In this document: positions 1 through 8,700 of the stretch, in pieces
Layout: the number at the start of each line of letters is the position of its first letter
Numbering within the stretch: position 1 is the stretch's first letter
From: Candidatus Nitrotoga sp. AM1P
GTDB lineage: Bacteria > Pseudomonadota > Gammaproteobacteria > Burkholderiales > Gallionellaceae
Length of the DNA: 64,000 nt
Direction: 5' to 3'
NCBI RefSeq assembly: GCF_013168275.1
Contig: NZ_AP019547.1
Span: forward strand, 1,922,001 to 1,986,000
Program-made: the position numbers and the translations under genes
Notes under the pieces: generated by a model
The model's database searches: none
What the model was told of the DNA's origin: nothing
Seen by the model: the letters and a program-made list of their open reading frames with translations, nothing else

Positions 1-262
1 CGTCCTGCAAATAAATTGCACCTCAGGTTAATGTTCAGATCGACAGTGCACGTATAAAAACGATGCGAGAAAAGCAGACACCATAGGTTATAAATCGGGA
101 TAAACCAGCTCCCAGCCATATACTAATTTACATGCCGAATTTGAATTCGCATGACTTTTTAATCTTAACTACAATAATGAAGCTCGTATTCTCGTGCCAA
201 CTTGGCTTATTTACAATAAAAATTATCTGTAAACAAAAGTATAAAAAACCGCTTAAACCCAG
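1..262. other. non-coding left edge, short direct repeat
   Basis: No convincing gene is seen. The 13-base CCGCTTAAACCCA occurs at 249-261 and again at 291-303, inside the 3' end of the neighbouring PepSY gene. The downstream copy therefore looks like a small duplication of that gene's end, repeating a Leu-Gly-Leu-Ser-Gly coding stretch after the stop codon. The left side is AT-rich and could hold a terminator or the end of another gene beyond the edge. Confidence 0.4.
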
Positions 263-976
263 TTACCTTAGCCTCCAGTAAAGCCAAAATCCGCTTAAAC
301 CCAATACAAACAATACAAGCGACGCAATGTCCATCACCCATATCGCATAGCGCCCAAAAATACGGCCGCTATGCACATCCAGCAATATACGCTGTAGCGG
401 TATACCCGATGCAAGAATGTCAGCCGAACGGCGCTTAACATCAGCAGGAAGATCTTGTAAAGCAGATAACGTCATTCCGGTACTACTTGATTTTTCCCAA
501 TTCAGACCATCAACACTAGCAAATACGGCAGAAGGAGTTTGCAGCATCACATTGCTACCCATTTTACCCAGCGCCAAAATTGGGTAAGCGGGTAACGATT
601 GCTTTTCCACCTTATTTAGCAACTGTCCATCCGATTGATACCCATAAAGGGCAGTGGCAGTCGCAATATAATTAATACCCCCAACCTCGACTGCTCCAAT
701 TGGTTGTCCCACGCTACTGGACAATAATTTATCGTCTAAAACCCATTTATCGTCATCCCAAGATAAATAATTTTTACCAAGCAAATACCCTTGAGTTGGA
801 TCAGCAACATGAATCCCGTACCAACGCATGAGCCAAGGAGAGCTTACTTCCCGCTTATCTAATTTAAGTATCTCGACATGATTTATAGCTAACCCTGACA
901 CCAAAAGATAAACTAAAAAAAATACGATAGCAGCTCCAACAAGGCCATGCCACCGGCGAACAGCATGAATATTCAT
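263..976 (-). CDS. PepSY-associated two-helix membrane protein
   Basis: A 237-aa protein with one hydrophobic helix near each end (about residues 12-32 and 213-233) and a soluble, presumably periplasmic, middle. The N-terminal pattern (R-R-W-H-G-L-x-G) and the C-terminal D-V-H-S-G-R-x-F-G stretch followed by a helix are typical of PepSY-associated TM proteins. These often accompany iron, heme or reductase systems. It lies 3 bases after the P-loop ATPase gene on the same strand, so it is probably translated from the same message and is the last gene of the NXR-side cluster. The specific role is unknown. An accessory function in NXR electron transfer or cofactor handling is inference from position only. 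Confidence 0.65.
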   Translation of the reverse strand: MNIHAVRRWHGLVGAAIVFFLVYLLVSGLAINHVEILKLDKREVSSPWLMRWYGIHVADPTQGYLLGKNYLSWDDDKWVLDDKLLSSSVGQPIGAVEVGGINYIATATALYGYQSDGQLLNKVEKQSLPAYPILALGKMGSNVMLQTPSAVFASVDGLNWEKSSSTGMTLSALQDLPADVKRRSADILASGIPLQRILLDVHSGRIFGRYAIWVMDIASLVLFVLGLSGFWLYWRLR

Positions 977-979
977 TCC

Positions 980-1996
980 TTAACTCACTATTGATTGAAC
1001 TGCAGCCCCTGCGGTTACATTCGCAACCTGACTGAATTCCGCAGCCGCCCCACTGCCCTCCTGTTCTGGATGAGCGCCTAAAAATCTCGCACATCTTTCG
1101 GCAACCGCCATAAATGCCTTGGTTGAAGGAGACTCTGGATAAGCCAGCACAACGGGAACACCTTTATCCGCACAAATGGTTATCTCGCTATCGAGCGGGA
1201 TTGCGCCAATAAAGGGCACGCCCAGTTCATTCGCGACCCGTTCTCCTCCGCCCTTCTTGAATACGTCAATCTCACCACTACAATGTGGACAGATCAAGCC
1301 GCTCATGTTTTCAACAATTCCGATAATGGGTGTATTTCTTTCTTTTACAAAAGAGATCATTTTCCTTGCATCAAGAAGCGCAACATCCTGCGGAGTGCTT
1401 ACAACAACAACCCCATCCAGATTGGGAATAAAATCCATGATCGTAATATGTTCATTTCCCGTGCCGGGTGGTAGATCTATTATCAGGAAATCGAGCTTCC
1501 CCCAAGTAATATTCCCAAGGAGCTCAATGATAAATTCGTACTTTACCGCATCTCTCCAGACAACTGGCTCGTTCTGGTCTTCTATCAACAAACCCAAAGA
1601 CGCAACCTTTAACCCTGCAGGCATGATGTGCGGAGCTATACCGTCTTTATCCCCGCGAAGTCTTACATTTTCAATTCCAAGCATTTTTGGAATATTTGGC
1701 CCATGAAGATCGGCATCCGCCAAGCCAACCTTGTAACCCAGTTTTTCCAAGGCACAGGCGAGGTTAACCGTGGTGGTACTTTTGCCCACGCCGCCCTTGT
1801 TACTGCCGACAAGAACTTTATACTTAATATCCGCCATCCGCTTATTAATCAACCATTTTTTATGAGCAGCACGATCCAGCTTACACGTATCATTTTCGTC
1901 ACATGTTTGACAGCCATGGAAATATCCGCAATCCTTCGCTGGCGCAGCCACTGTCCGGGTGTCCCTCATATTCTTTATTTCAATAGTTTTCGTCAT
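980..1996 (-). CDS. Mrp/Nbp35-type P-loop ATPase, Fe-S cluster carrier
   Basis: A 338-aa ATPase of the Mrp/ApbC/Nbp35 family, which carries and transfers [4Fe-4S] clusters to target proteins in the cytoplasm. The deviant Walker A G-G-V-G-K-S-T is at residues 68-74, an I-D-L-P-P-G-T-G motif near 173-180, and the CxxC that bridges the cluster between subunits is C-P-H-C at 236-239. Typical bacterial Mrp has an N-terminal DUF59 domain. This protein instead has four N-terminal cysteines (C23, C29, C32, C38; C-x5-C-x2-C-x5-C), whose last three match the Nbp35 pattern C-x2-C-x5-C. It sits downstream of the NXR genes, which need five Fe-S clusters, so a role in NXR maturation is likely but inferred. 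The ribosome binding site is weak. Confidence 0.85.
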   Translation of the reverse strand: MTKTIEIKNMRDTRTVAAPAKDCGYFHGCQTCDENDTCKLDRAAHKKWLINKRMADIKYKVLVGSNKGGVGKSTTTVNLACALEKLGYKVGLADADLHGPNIPKMLGIENVRLRGDKDGIAPHIMPAGLKVASLGLLIEDQNEPVVWRDAVKYEFIIELLGNITWGKLDFLIIDLPPGTGNEHITIMDFIPNLDGVVVVSTPQDVALLDARKMISFVKERNTPIIGIVENMSGLICPHCSGEIDVFKKGGGERVANELGVPFIGAIPLDSEITICADKGVPVVLAYPESPSTKAFMAVAERCARFLGAHPEQEGSGAAAEFSQVANVTAGAAVQSIVS

Positions 1997-2031
1997 TTAA
2001 ACATTCTCGTGATATAAATAATTATCTTCAT

Positions 2032-2052
2032 GATAGGGTTGATCACCCCATC
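2032..2052. promoter_or_regulatory. imperfect dyad upstream of the Fe-S carrier gene
   Basis: GGGTTGATCACCCC (2036-2049) is a dyad with 6 of 7 pairs matching, flanked by GAT (2032-2034) and ATC (2050-2052) which pair if one base is bulged. It lies about 40-55 bases before the start codon of the minus-strand ATPase gene, a plausible operator position. No regulator can be named; the TTGATC core only half-resembles an FNR site. Confidence 0.3.
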
Positions 2053-2196
2053 TTCAATCGCTCTCTGGTTATTAAAGACTAAACAATTATTTTTATAATC
2101 ATTTTAGCCAACACATTGCTCAAGGCTGACAACCTATTTTGACTTTATTATATGTAGCTTTCCCAGCATGCGACCCTTTCAATTCCATAAATGAGG

Positions 2197-2406
2197 TCAC
2201 ATCCCAACCCAAGGGTACTTTCTTCCGACATCCTCCTGAGCTCCCTCCACCACTTCGATCTTATCGAGGGTAGGCGTTTGCCTGATAACGCTCGTATTGG
2301 TCGATATTTTTGTCTCGTCTTTAGTTTTTTCAACGATCGTTTCTGTAAGAACAGGGAAAAATCTGCTAAAGAACTTGCGCCTTCCCATCACGTTGCCATT
2401 GTCCAT
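2197..2406 (-). CDS. small unknown protein in the NXR cluster
   Basis: A 69-aa frame not recognised as any family. It is supported by a strong ribosome binding site, AAGGAG, six bases before its ATG, and by lying on the same strand between the TorD-like chaperone and the Fe-S carrier ATPase. The N-terminus has a basic/aromatic stretch (G-R-R-K-F-F-S-R-F-F) resembling the start of a twin-arginine signal, but no hydrophobic segment follows, so export is unlikely. The rest is polar, with no cysteines. It could be a small assembly factor or accessory protein of NXR, which is inference from context. A competing plus-strand frame over the same bases has no comparable start signal. Confidence 0.55.
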   Translation of the reverse strand: MDNGNVMGRRKFFSRFFPVLTETIVEKTKDETKISTNTSVIRQTPTLDKIEVVEGAQEDVGRKYPWVGM

Positions 2407-2545
2407 GAATAACTCCTTAATTCAGCGATCGGACAGTAAGATACATTTTTTTCAAAAAAAGATCTACAAAATGACATTAGCACGACACACAACCGAGCTC
2501 TCGGCTACTATACATATACACAATTTAAATGGTACGAATACCCCC

Positions 2546-3286
2546 CTAATGCAGCGGCAACGGCTCATCCATTTCGTTACCGGTCTGTTGAGGACAATCC
2601 ACCGGTCCCTCATAATCAGATTTGGGCAATTCTTTTATTCGGCTGTCTACTTCAATGCCAAAGAACTTGAGTTCCGAACCCATGAACTTTGATAACAACA
2701 GACCCAGGTTCCGGTAATAGGCTTCATTCGCTCTCGCCGCCAGATTTTCACCGAACACGCCGGTCCATTTCCCGATATGCTGCTCAAGAAACCGTCTTTC
2801 CGCAGACAGGCAGATATCGATATTTTCTTCCATCGCCTGGTCCAGGGCATAGGCGATCTTCAATTCCAGAAAGCTCATGAACTCAAGCTCGACGGTGATC
2901 TGATCAAATGAAACCCCGGCATCGTCTTTCATCACAAAACCAAAGGCTTTATAGAAGCCACTGATGTCGCCCAGAATATTCGGCTGATTGAAGCTGTTTT
3001 TCCCATAGGTGGTTTCACTCGACGGGCAAAACATACGGGTTAAAAACATTTCGGTAAAATCCGGCTGGAGCGCGGTCACGTCGACGGTCTCGATCAGACT
3101 GGTAAAGGCCTGGTACTCTTCCTTCATATCATAAGGAAGCAGGTTGATTGAACTATCCAGATCGGCGGCAAGTTCGTGCAAAGTGGCGAGTCTATCTTTG
3201 TCTGGATAGACAAAGGCCATTGATAAAAACCTGTAAACATCTGCCCTCGCGAGGGCCAACTCTGTTTCCGATTTCGTCGTTAACAT
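2546..3286 (-). CDS. nxrD: TorD/DmsD-like molybdoenzyme chaperone (NxrD-type)
   Basis: A 246-aa, mostly helical, cytoplasmic protein of the TorD/NarJ chaperone family. It shows the N-terminal A-R-A-D-V-Y-R-F-L-S-M-A-F-x-Y-P pattern and the central L-x-x-E-F/L-x-F-M-S-F-L-E-L-K stretch. Members bind the apo catalytic subunit and its Tat signal, holding back export until the molybdenum cofactor is inserted. It follows nxrC by 67 bases, a gap that contains a strong stem-loop, and starts behind AAGGGGA. The obvious client is the Tat-exported NxrA. The symbol follows usage for NXR clusters; the family assignment is firmer than the symbol. Confidence 0.85.
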   Translation of the reverse strand: MLTTKSETELALARADVYRFLSMAFVYPDKDRLATLHELAADLDSSINLLPYDMKEEYQAFTSLIETVDVTALQPDFTEMFLTRMFCPSSETTYGKNSFNQPNILGDISGFYKAFGFVMKDDAGVSFDQITVELEFMSFLELKIAYALDQAMEENIDICLSAERRFLEQHIGKWTGVFGENLAARANEAYYRNLGLLLSKFMGSELKFFGIEVDSRIKELPKSDYEGPVDCPQQTGNEMDEPLPLH

Positions 3287-3308
3287 TCTATCCCCTTAAA
3301 TAAAAAGT

Positions 3309-3332
3309 GGGGCGGCGTTTTAACGCCGCCCC
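3309..3332 (-). terminator. strong stem-loop between nxrC and the chaperone gene
   Basis: GGGGCGGCGTT and AACGCCGCCCC form an 11-bp perfect inverted repeat around a TT centre (effectively a 9-bp GC stem with a 6-base loop). Read on the minus strand it is followed by ACTTTTTATTT, so it resembles a rho-independent terminator or attenuator placed just ahead of the chaperone ribosome binding site. It would let nxrABC be expressed more than the chaperone, or protect the 3' end of the nxrABC message. Confidence 0.7.
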
Positions 3333-3353
3333 CCTCATGTCAATCAATTACGA

Positions 3354-4475
3354 CTATTCAATTTCAAGCGGTATCCAGCCTCCGTTTGAATAGTTCTTGC
3401 GTGGTCCCCTGTTGCCGCCAGCGCCATTATTGTGATTTTTGCCATCCCAGGCAGCAATCGCCATCATGGTTTTGGAGCCAGGCTTCAGCACGGCATCCTG
3501 AGCATCACCGGAGTTTAACGGACGTTTGATGACAACCGACCAGTAGCCAAACCGTCTGACGCCATTGGCGGTTGCATTATTCTGAGCCTGCCGGGTCAGT
3601 GTTCCGTAGCCAACCGCATTGAGCTCTTCCACCGGTGTTAACCGCTCAGGGTCAACTCTGCTGAGGTTTCTGAGCTTGAAGGCCGCCAGATATTGCCGCT
3701 GACCTTCATTATAACGTCTGATAGGGGTGTCAATTGTTTGACCAATTGCCGGGATCACTTCCGGATACATATCATAGTTGTAATTGGGGTAAGCATCCCT
3801 GACGTCTTGATATCCAAACTCGATATCCCTTTCCCAGGCGGCCTTCCAGTAAACAATGTGAACCGGATTCTCTTCGTCACCCATCATGAAGGAGGGCTCC
3901 GATCCTGCATTCACCGGGAACATAATGGCGATCGCATCAGAGAACTTGTCTTCCATGACTTCCGTTTCAGACTTGGTTGCGTCATACCACGTCAACAAGA
4001 AGGCAATATCCTTGTCATTATGGATAGACTTGATCTTCACCAAGGGCACGGACGCCACGACTAAACCCGGCATCACGATGTTCTGCGGCCCCATGGGAAC
4101 TTCAGTGGCCGAAGCATCACTCCAGATCGTGGCCGGGGCTTGCTCCCAGCTTTGATTGTACTGATTATAAGACGTTTCCCTGACTGGATCTTCCTGATGC
4201 CAGGTCCGGTTCAGCGGGTCCATCGGGATTTCTCCCTTGACTGCCTTGGACTTGATGACGCCCTCGTTATACGTTTCCCCCCCATCCAGACGGACGGGTG
4301 GGAGCCTTTTGAAGGAACCATGGAACGCGTGACCCCCATACTGGCCAGGGTTATCAACCGCAATAATTGGAATCGCCAAATCTTGTGCCGGCCCGTGCGC
4401 AGCAGCACTCCCAAAGGCGGGAGTCGCAACCGGAATCATCAAGAGTGACGCAGCTATTAATAGTTTTTTCATCAT
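3354..4475 (-). CDS. nxrC: nitrite oxidoreductase gamma subunit, heme b protein
   Basis: A 373-aa protein related to the heme b subunits of type II DMSO-reductase family enzymes (ethylbenzene dehydrogenase gamma type). Such subunits take electrons from the Fe-S subunit through one heme b and pass them to a periplasmic cytochrome c. A Sec signal peptide is clear (M-M-K-K-L-L-I-A-A-S-L-L then a small-residue cleavage region near residue 22), placing it in the periplasm. The S-F-M-M-G-D-x-x-x-P-V-H-I-V-Y-W-K-A block and the C-terminal M-x-x-A-x-W-D-G-x-x-x-x-N region match family patterns that supply the Met/Lys heme ligands. The exact ligands are not proven from sequence alone. It starts 7 bases after nxrB behind AAGGGG. 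Confidence 0.88.
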   Translation of the reverse strand: MMKKLLIAASLLMIPVATPAFGSAAAHGPAQDLAIPIIAVDNPGQYGGHAFHGSFKRLPPVRLDGGETYNEGVIKSKAVKGEIPMDPLNRTWHQEDPVRETSYNQYNQSWEQAPATIWSDASATEVPMGPQNIVMPGLVVASVPLVKIKSIHNDKDIAFLLTWYDATKSETEVMEDKFSDAIAIMFPVNAGSEPSFMMGDEENPVHIVYWKAAWERDIEFGYQDVRDAYPNYNYDMYPEVIPAIGQTIDTPIRRYNEGQRQYLAAFKLRNLSRVDPERLTPVEELNAVGYGTLTRQAQNNATANGVRRFGYWSVVIKRPLNSGDAQDAVLKPGSKTMMAIAAWDGKNHNNGAGGNRGPRKNYSNGGWIPLEIE

Positions 4476-4482
4476 CCGCCCC

Positions 4483-5640
4483 TTATGAGTTATTGGTAAG
4501 AAATGCGCCGGTCTTCAAGTTCTTGACCTGCCTGATGTAGACAGGCTCAGTCAACGGAACCCGGATAATTTCTTTGCCTTGTGGATCATAACCAACCGTC
4601 TCATTACCCTCAAGCTTGAACGTGTCGCAGATCCGTTCAGTCGTTCCAAAGAGTAACAACGCGGCCAGAAGCTCCTTGTCCTTGCCAGCATTCCGGTATT
4701 GCTTGATGGAGTTCTCAACGCCGGGGCCAAATACCTGGGACAGGAAATCAGGGTTAACATGAACAGGCGGCAGGTACATGTTGTTCGGCTCAGTACCAAA
4801 CTGTGGATAGATCGGCAGTGCAATCTTCCGCACGTGCACCAGGAAGTCGATCGGGTTGTTTTCCCGCACTTGCTTGCTGTTGATCTTATCGTAATCGGCT
4901 GACTTGAAGCCAAACAGACGGATCTTTCCGATGCATTGCGTCACGCATTGCGTCATCAATCCCGCTTCTACTTTCGGATAGCACGAGATGCACTTTTCAC
5001 CGGTCCGGGTGGTGTCGTTGTAAAACGACTTCTTGTACGGGCAGGCTGCAACACATTCTCTGTATCCGCGGCAGCGGGACGCATCAATCAACACGATCCC
5101 GTCTTCCTGACGCTTGTAGATCGCCTTTCTCGGGCACGCCGCCAGGCAGCCAGGGAAGGTACAGTGGTTACATATCCGCGGGAAGAAAAAACCCCAGTTC
5201 TTATGCGTCGGGCCCTTGATATAGTCCCCTTCGCCATCCAGGATCTTAAGACACTCATCTTCACCCAGGTTCGGATGCGCATAGTCCATTTCATCCGGCA
5301 GATAGCCCTTGATCCGCTGGTTCATGCCCAGGTCTTCAAAGATCGTCGTGCCGTTGTACTTGTTACCCGACCACGGTTGCGCCTGTTCTCCCAGCAGGGC
5401 CAGAACCTTCACATCCCAGGCCAGCGGATAGAATCCATAAGGCTTCGATTCCACGTTATTCCAGAAGATGGTTTCCTGGCCTTTACCGGCCGTCCAGGTC
5501 GTTTTGCACGCCATGGTACACGACTGACAGGCGATACATTTATTCAGGTCGAACAGCATCGATACTTGCCGACCTGGCCTGTTTTCTTCGTAGGGGTAAT
5601 CCATTTCCCTGCCCAGCTGCCAATTTCTAACTTTTGCCAT
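4483..5640 (-). CDS. nxrB: nitrite oxidoreductase beta subunit, Fe-S protein
   Basis: A 385-aa electron-transfer subunit with four cysteine clusters in the NarH/NxrB order: C35-C38-C41-C45; C157-C160-C165-C169; C190-Y193-C196-C200; and C217-C220-C232-C236. In the third cluster one cysteine is replaced by Tyr (Trp in NarH), which marks the [3Fe-4S] site of type II enzymes; the other three are [4Fe-4S]. It has no signal peptide, so it is presumably carried through the Tat pore bound to NxrA. It relays electrons from the molybdenum subunit to NxrC heme. It is separated from nxrA by 78 bases holding a stem-loop, and has a GGAGA ribosome binding site six bases before the ATG. Confidence 0.95.
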   Translation of the reverse strand: MAKVRNWQLGREMDYPYEENRPGRQVSMLFDLNKCIACQSCTMACKTTWTAGKGQETIFWNNVESKPYGFYPLAWDVKVLALLGEQAQPWSGNKYNGTTIFEDLGMNQRIKGYLPDEMDYAHPNLGEDECLKILDGEGDYIKGPTHKNWGFFFPRICNHCTFPGCLAACPRKAIYKRQEDGIVLIDASRCRGYRECVAACPYKKSFYNDTTRTGEKCISCYPKVEAGLMTQCVTQCIGKIRLFGFKSADYDKINSKQVRENNPIDFLVHVRKIALPIYPQFGTEPNNMYLPPVHVNPDFLSQVFGPGVENSIKQYRNAGKDKELLAALLLFGTTERICDTFKLEGNETVGYDPQGKEIIRVPLTEPVYIRQVKNLKTGAFLTNNS

Positions 5641-5681
5641 TGTAGATCTCCATTTACAAAATTATTTCACAATTTCAAGAA

Positions 5682-5704
5682 CGCCGCCCCGCTTCAGGGC
5701 GGCG
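5682..5704 (-). other. GC-rich stem-loop between nxrA and nxrB
   Basis: CGCCGCCC (5682-5689) pairs with GGGCGGCG (5697-5704) around a 7-base loop. The flank plus stem ACGCCGCCCC (5681-5690) is the same sequence as one arm of the stem-loop between nxrC and the chaperone gene. There is no long T-run on the minus strand, so this looks like an mRNA processing or stabilising element rather than a full terminator. Confidence 0.6.
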
Positions 5705-5718
5705 GCTGCACACCGTCA

Positions 5719-8700
5719 TTAGCGGCTGATAAACCCGCCCTGGAGATAGGTCCTCATCTGAAGGCTCTCGTAGGTCGGCCGGTAGCCTTTAGCGGCAATA
5801 TGCCAAACACCGCCGTTGACACCGCCCTTTTCAGCCAGCTCGATCTTCACATACGATTCCTTGGGAGAACCATTGGCGCAGTGGACGTCATTCTGCATCC
5901 CGATAATGATTTCCTGCCCGAAGACCTTCTTGTTGGCCACGGTGTCCGTCGTGTTAGTCGGGTTAATCCACGCGCGGGTGCAGCTTTGGTGGTTTCCGGA
6001 GCGGAACATGGCCTGATAGTTGGTCCGCGGGCTCTTCGCCAATCCATCCGCCCGGGTCCGCGCACCTTCCATACTGCCATACGTGGCAGCATAGGCGTTG
6101 TAGTACATCCGCATGGAACCTTGCGACATACCGGGGAAGTATCTGCATCTGACCATGAACCGGGCCAGCGCATACTCCGGGGTGCCTTCTTTCCAGCCTT
6201 TGTAAGGACGGTCGCCAGGATCCGCATCCACCCAGATGTAGTCGCCTTCATCGATACCAAAGCGCTTGGCGTCGAGCGGGTTGACGTCCACGAATCCTTC
6301 ACCCACGGACGGTTGACGCTTGTCATGACGGTAGATGTCGCCAAACGGTCCCCACCACAGGGTCATCAAGTCCGTATCAATCGGAGTGGTGTGCGCGCCG
6401 TGCCGGTACTTCGGTGAATTGAAGCAGAACTCATACCCGTGCGGCCGCAGCGGATGGGTGGTCGCCATCAGCTCTTTGGTCGTCAGGATGACATTTCGAC
6501 CTTGCCGGTTCTCGGCAATCTTGAGGCTGTTGCCCATTCTTTCCAGACCGCGCATTTCAGGGGTTTCCATCAATGCAAACGCACGGCTGTTACCGACGAT
6601 GACGTTCGGCTCGTAGTGGCTTGAATCAATCGGGGTACGATACACGGTAAGATTCTCGCCGCCATCAATCAACCGCGGGTCATCCATGTAGAATTCCAAC
6701 CGACCGCTCTTGGTGTACCAGGGCAAGCCGCCGCCTTCAGCCGTTTGTTCCCAGCCGCTGATTCTCGGATAGGTTCTGGCCATGAAGATGGTCGGAACGC
6801 CGCGCTTGGCTTTTTCGCGGATTTCAGCAAAAACCATCCCGCGGGTGGCAGAGCCGGCGTTGAGAACCCGTTGGCCATAAACTTCGGAATCCCGGTCTGC
6901 CGGATTGCCGGCCGGGTTGGTGCCCACAAACTTGAAGTAGTCGGCAAACCGTTGATCACCGGTCAGCGCGGTAAAGGCTCTGAAGATGCCAGCAGGCACT
7001 TCAGCATCGCCTACGGTATCCTGGAACCGTCTCAACGGGGTGATCGGGGAAACGGTCAGGAACGGGTTGGAGCAGGAGCAGGCCATGTCGGTATGCTTGT
7101 TTTCCAACCAGGAGTCCACACCCCAGACGATGTCGGAATATTCGCACGATGCCGTCCAGTTCCAGTCACTGTAGAAGATCGCTTCCCATCTCGGCAGGGT
7201 ATTGACGACCATGTCGTAGTGACCTTTGGCATTGCCCAGTGAGGAGTTGGAGTTCGCTTGCCACAACACCTTGGTCGGTGCCGGCATATGGCCGGGATCC
7301 GTCAGCAACCGGGTTCCGTTCCGTAAAGGCCGATCGCCATAGTTGTAGTAGTGGGCCGATTCGTCATCGGTATAGTGCGCCAATTTGGTGACCATCTTAC
7401 GGCCATCCAGCTCAGGATTGAACGGATCTTCCAGAAGGTACTGACCAAACCCGCCAAAGACGGACTGTCTGTAGTTACCCACGTAGTTACCAAACGTACA
7501 TCCGCCAATATGGCCAACGTTATCGCTCAGGGCCGATAACAGCATGAAGCCACGATCCTTCAGGGTCGAATTGAAGTAGTGATTGGTACCCGCACCCGTA
7601 CTGATGATGCCTTGCCCTCTGTGCTTGTGGAACAGGTTGGCCAGGTCAACAATGGCTTCCATCGGAGCGCCGGTCATGATCGAGGTGTTCTCGGCCGTGT
7701 ATTCCTCCAGGTATTCTTTGTGCAACTGGAACACAGTCGTCACCTTGATCTTCTTGCCGTCGACCAGGGTCACTTCATAATCGCCGGTCAACGCGGAGTC
7801 AACGCCCTTCGCCGCATAGCGCGCGCCGCATTCATCCCGCGTCAGCGGCACGGCTTTGTTGGTCTTTCTATCCCATACTACATTGTCGCCCCAGAACTTG
7901 CGGACTTCTTCTGAAACAAAGGCCGTGGATTGGAAAGCCACCGGTTGCGTCGGATTTTCACCCGGCTTCATCACCTTGAGATGGTGCGTCAGTTCGGCCA
8001 GCTTGTAGTCCGGAAAAATGTCCGAGGCCTTCAGGTTTTTCCAGTTATCCGTTCTGATCAACAGCGGCATGTCCGTATTGGCTCTCAGATAATTCTCGTC
8101 GTACTGATTATTCTTGATGAGCAGATGGCACACACCCAGACCCAGCGCCGGATCCGTACCGGGCCGAATAATAATGACGTCATCCGCCTTGTTCGCGGTC
8201 GCGTGGTAGTCGATGGAGATGTCGACGATATGGCAGCCCTTGAGCCGTGACTCGCTGACCCAATGAAGGTCAGGCATCTTGGTACAGACGAAGTTGTTTC
8301 CCCAGAATACAATCAGCTTGGCGTGCTCATAAACCATGAACTCGTAATCCAACATCTGATGGCCAGTCACCATAGGACATCCGGGCGCCAGATCGGTATG
8401 CCAGGAGTAGCTGTCCAATACTTTGGCGCCGCTCGCTTCGTCCGGCCCAATATTTCTGACATAGGCGTCCAGCAGTGCCAATCCTTGCGAAAACCGCTTC
8501 AGCGAATAGATTCGTAACACGCCCAGGGCGGCCATCCCCGCACGGAATTTCATGGTCTTACAGCCGCAGCCGTGCATCGACGCAATCATCTCCGGGTCAT
8601 AGCCTTGACGCGTCAGCAATGCAGCGCCTTTGTCGCCGGAATAGGTCCGCGCGATGTTCTCCAATGCGCCAGCGGCCAACGCGTACGCCTCGGTCCAGGG

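Noticed and set aside
4936..6417. 493-codon open frame on the plus strand, opposite nxrB and nxrA
   Set aside because: Antisense to two firmly identified genes; its residues (many Arg, His, Val, Pro) are what the reverse of GC-rich codons gives, and it has no family features or ribosome binding site.
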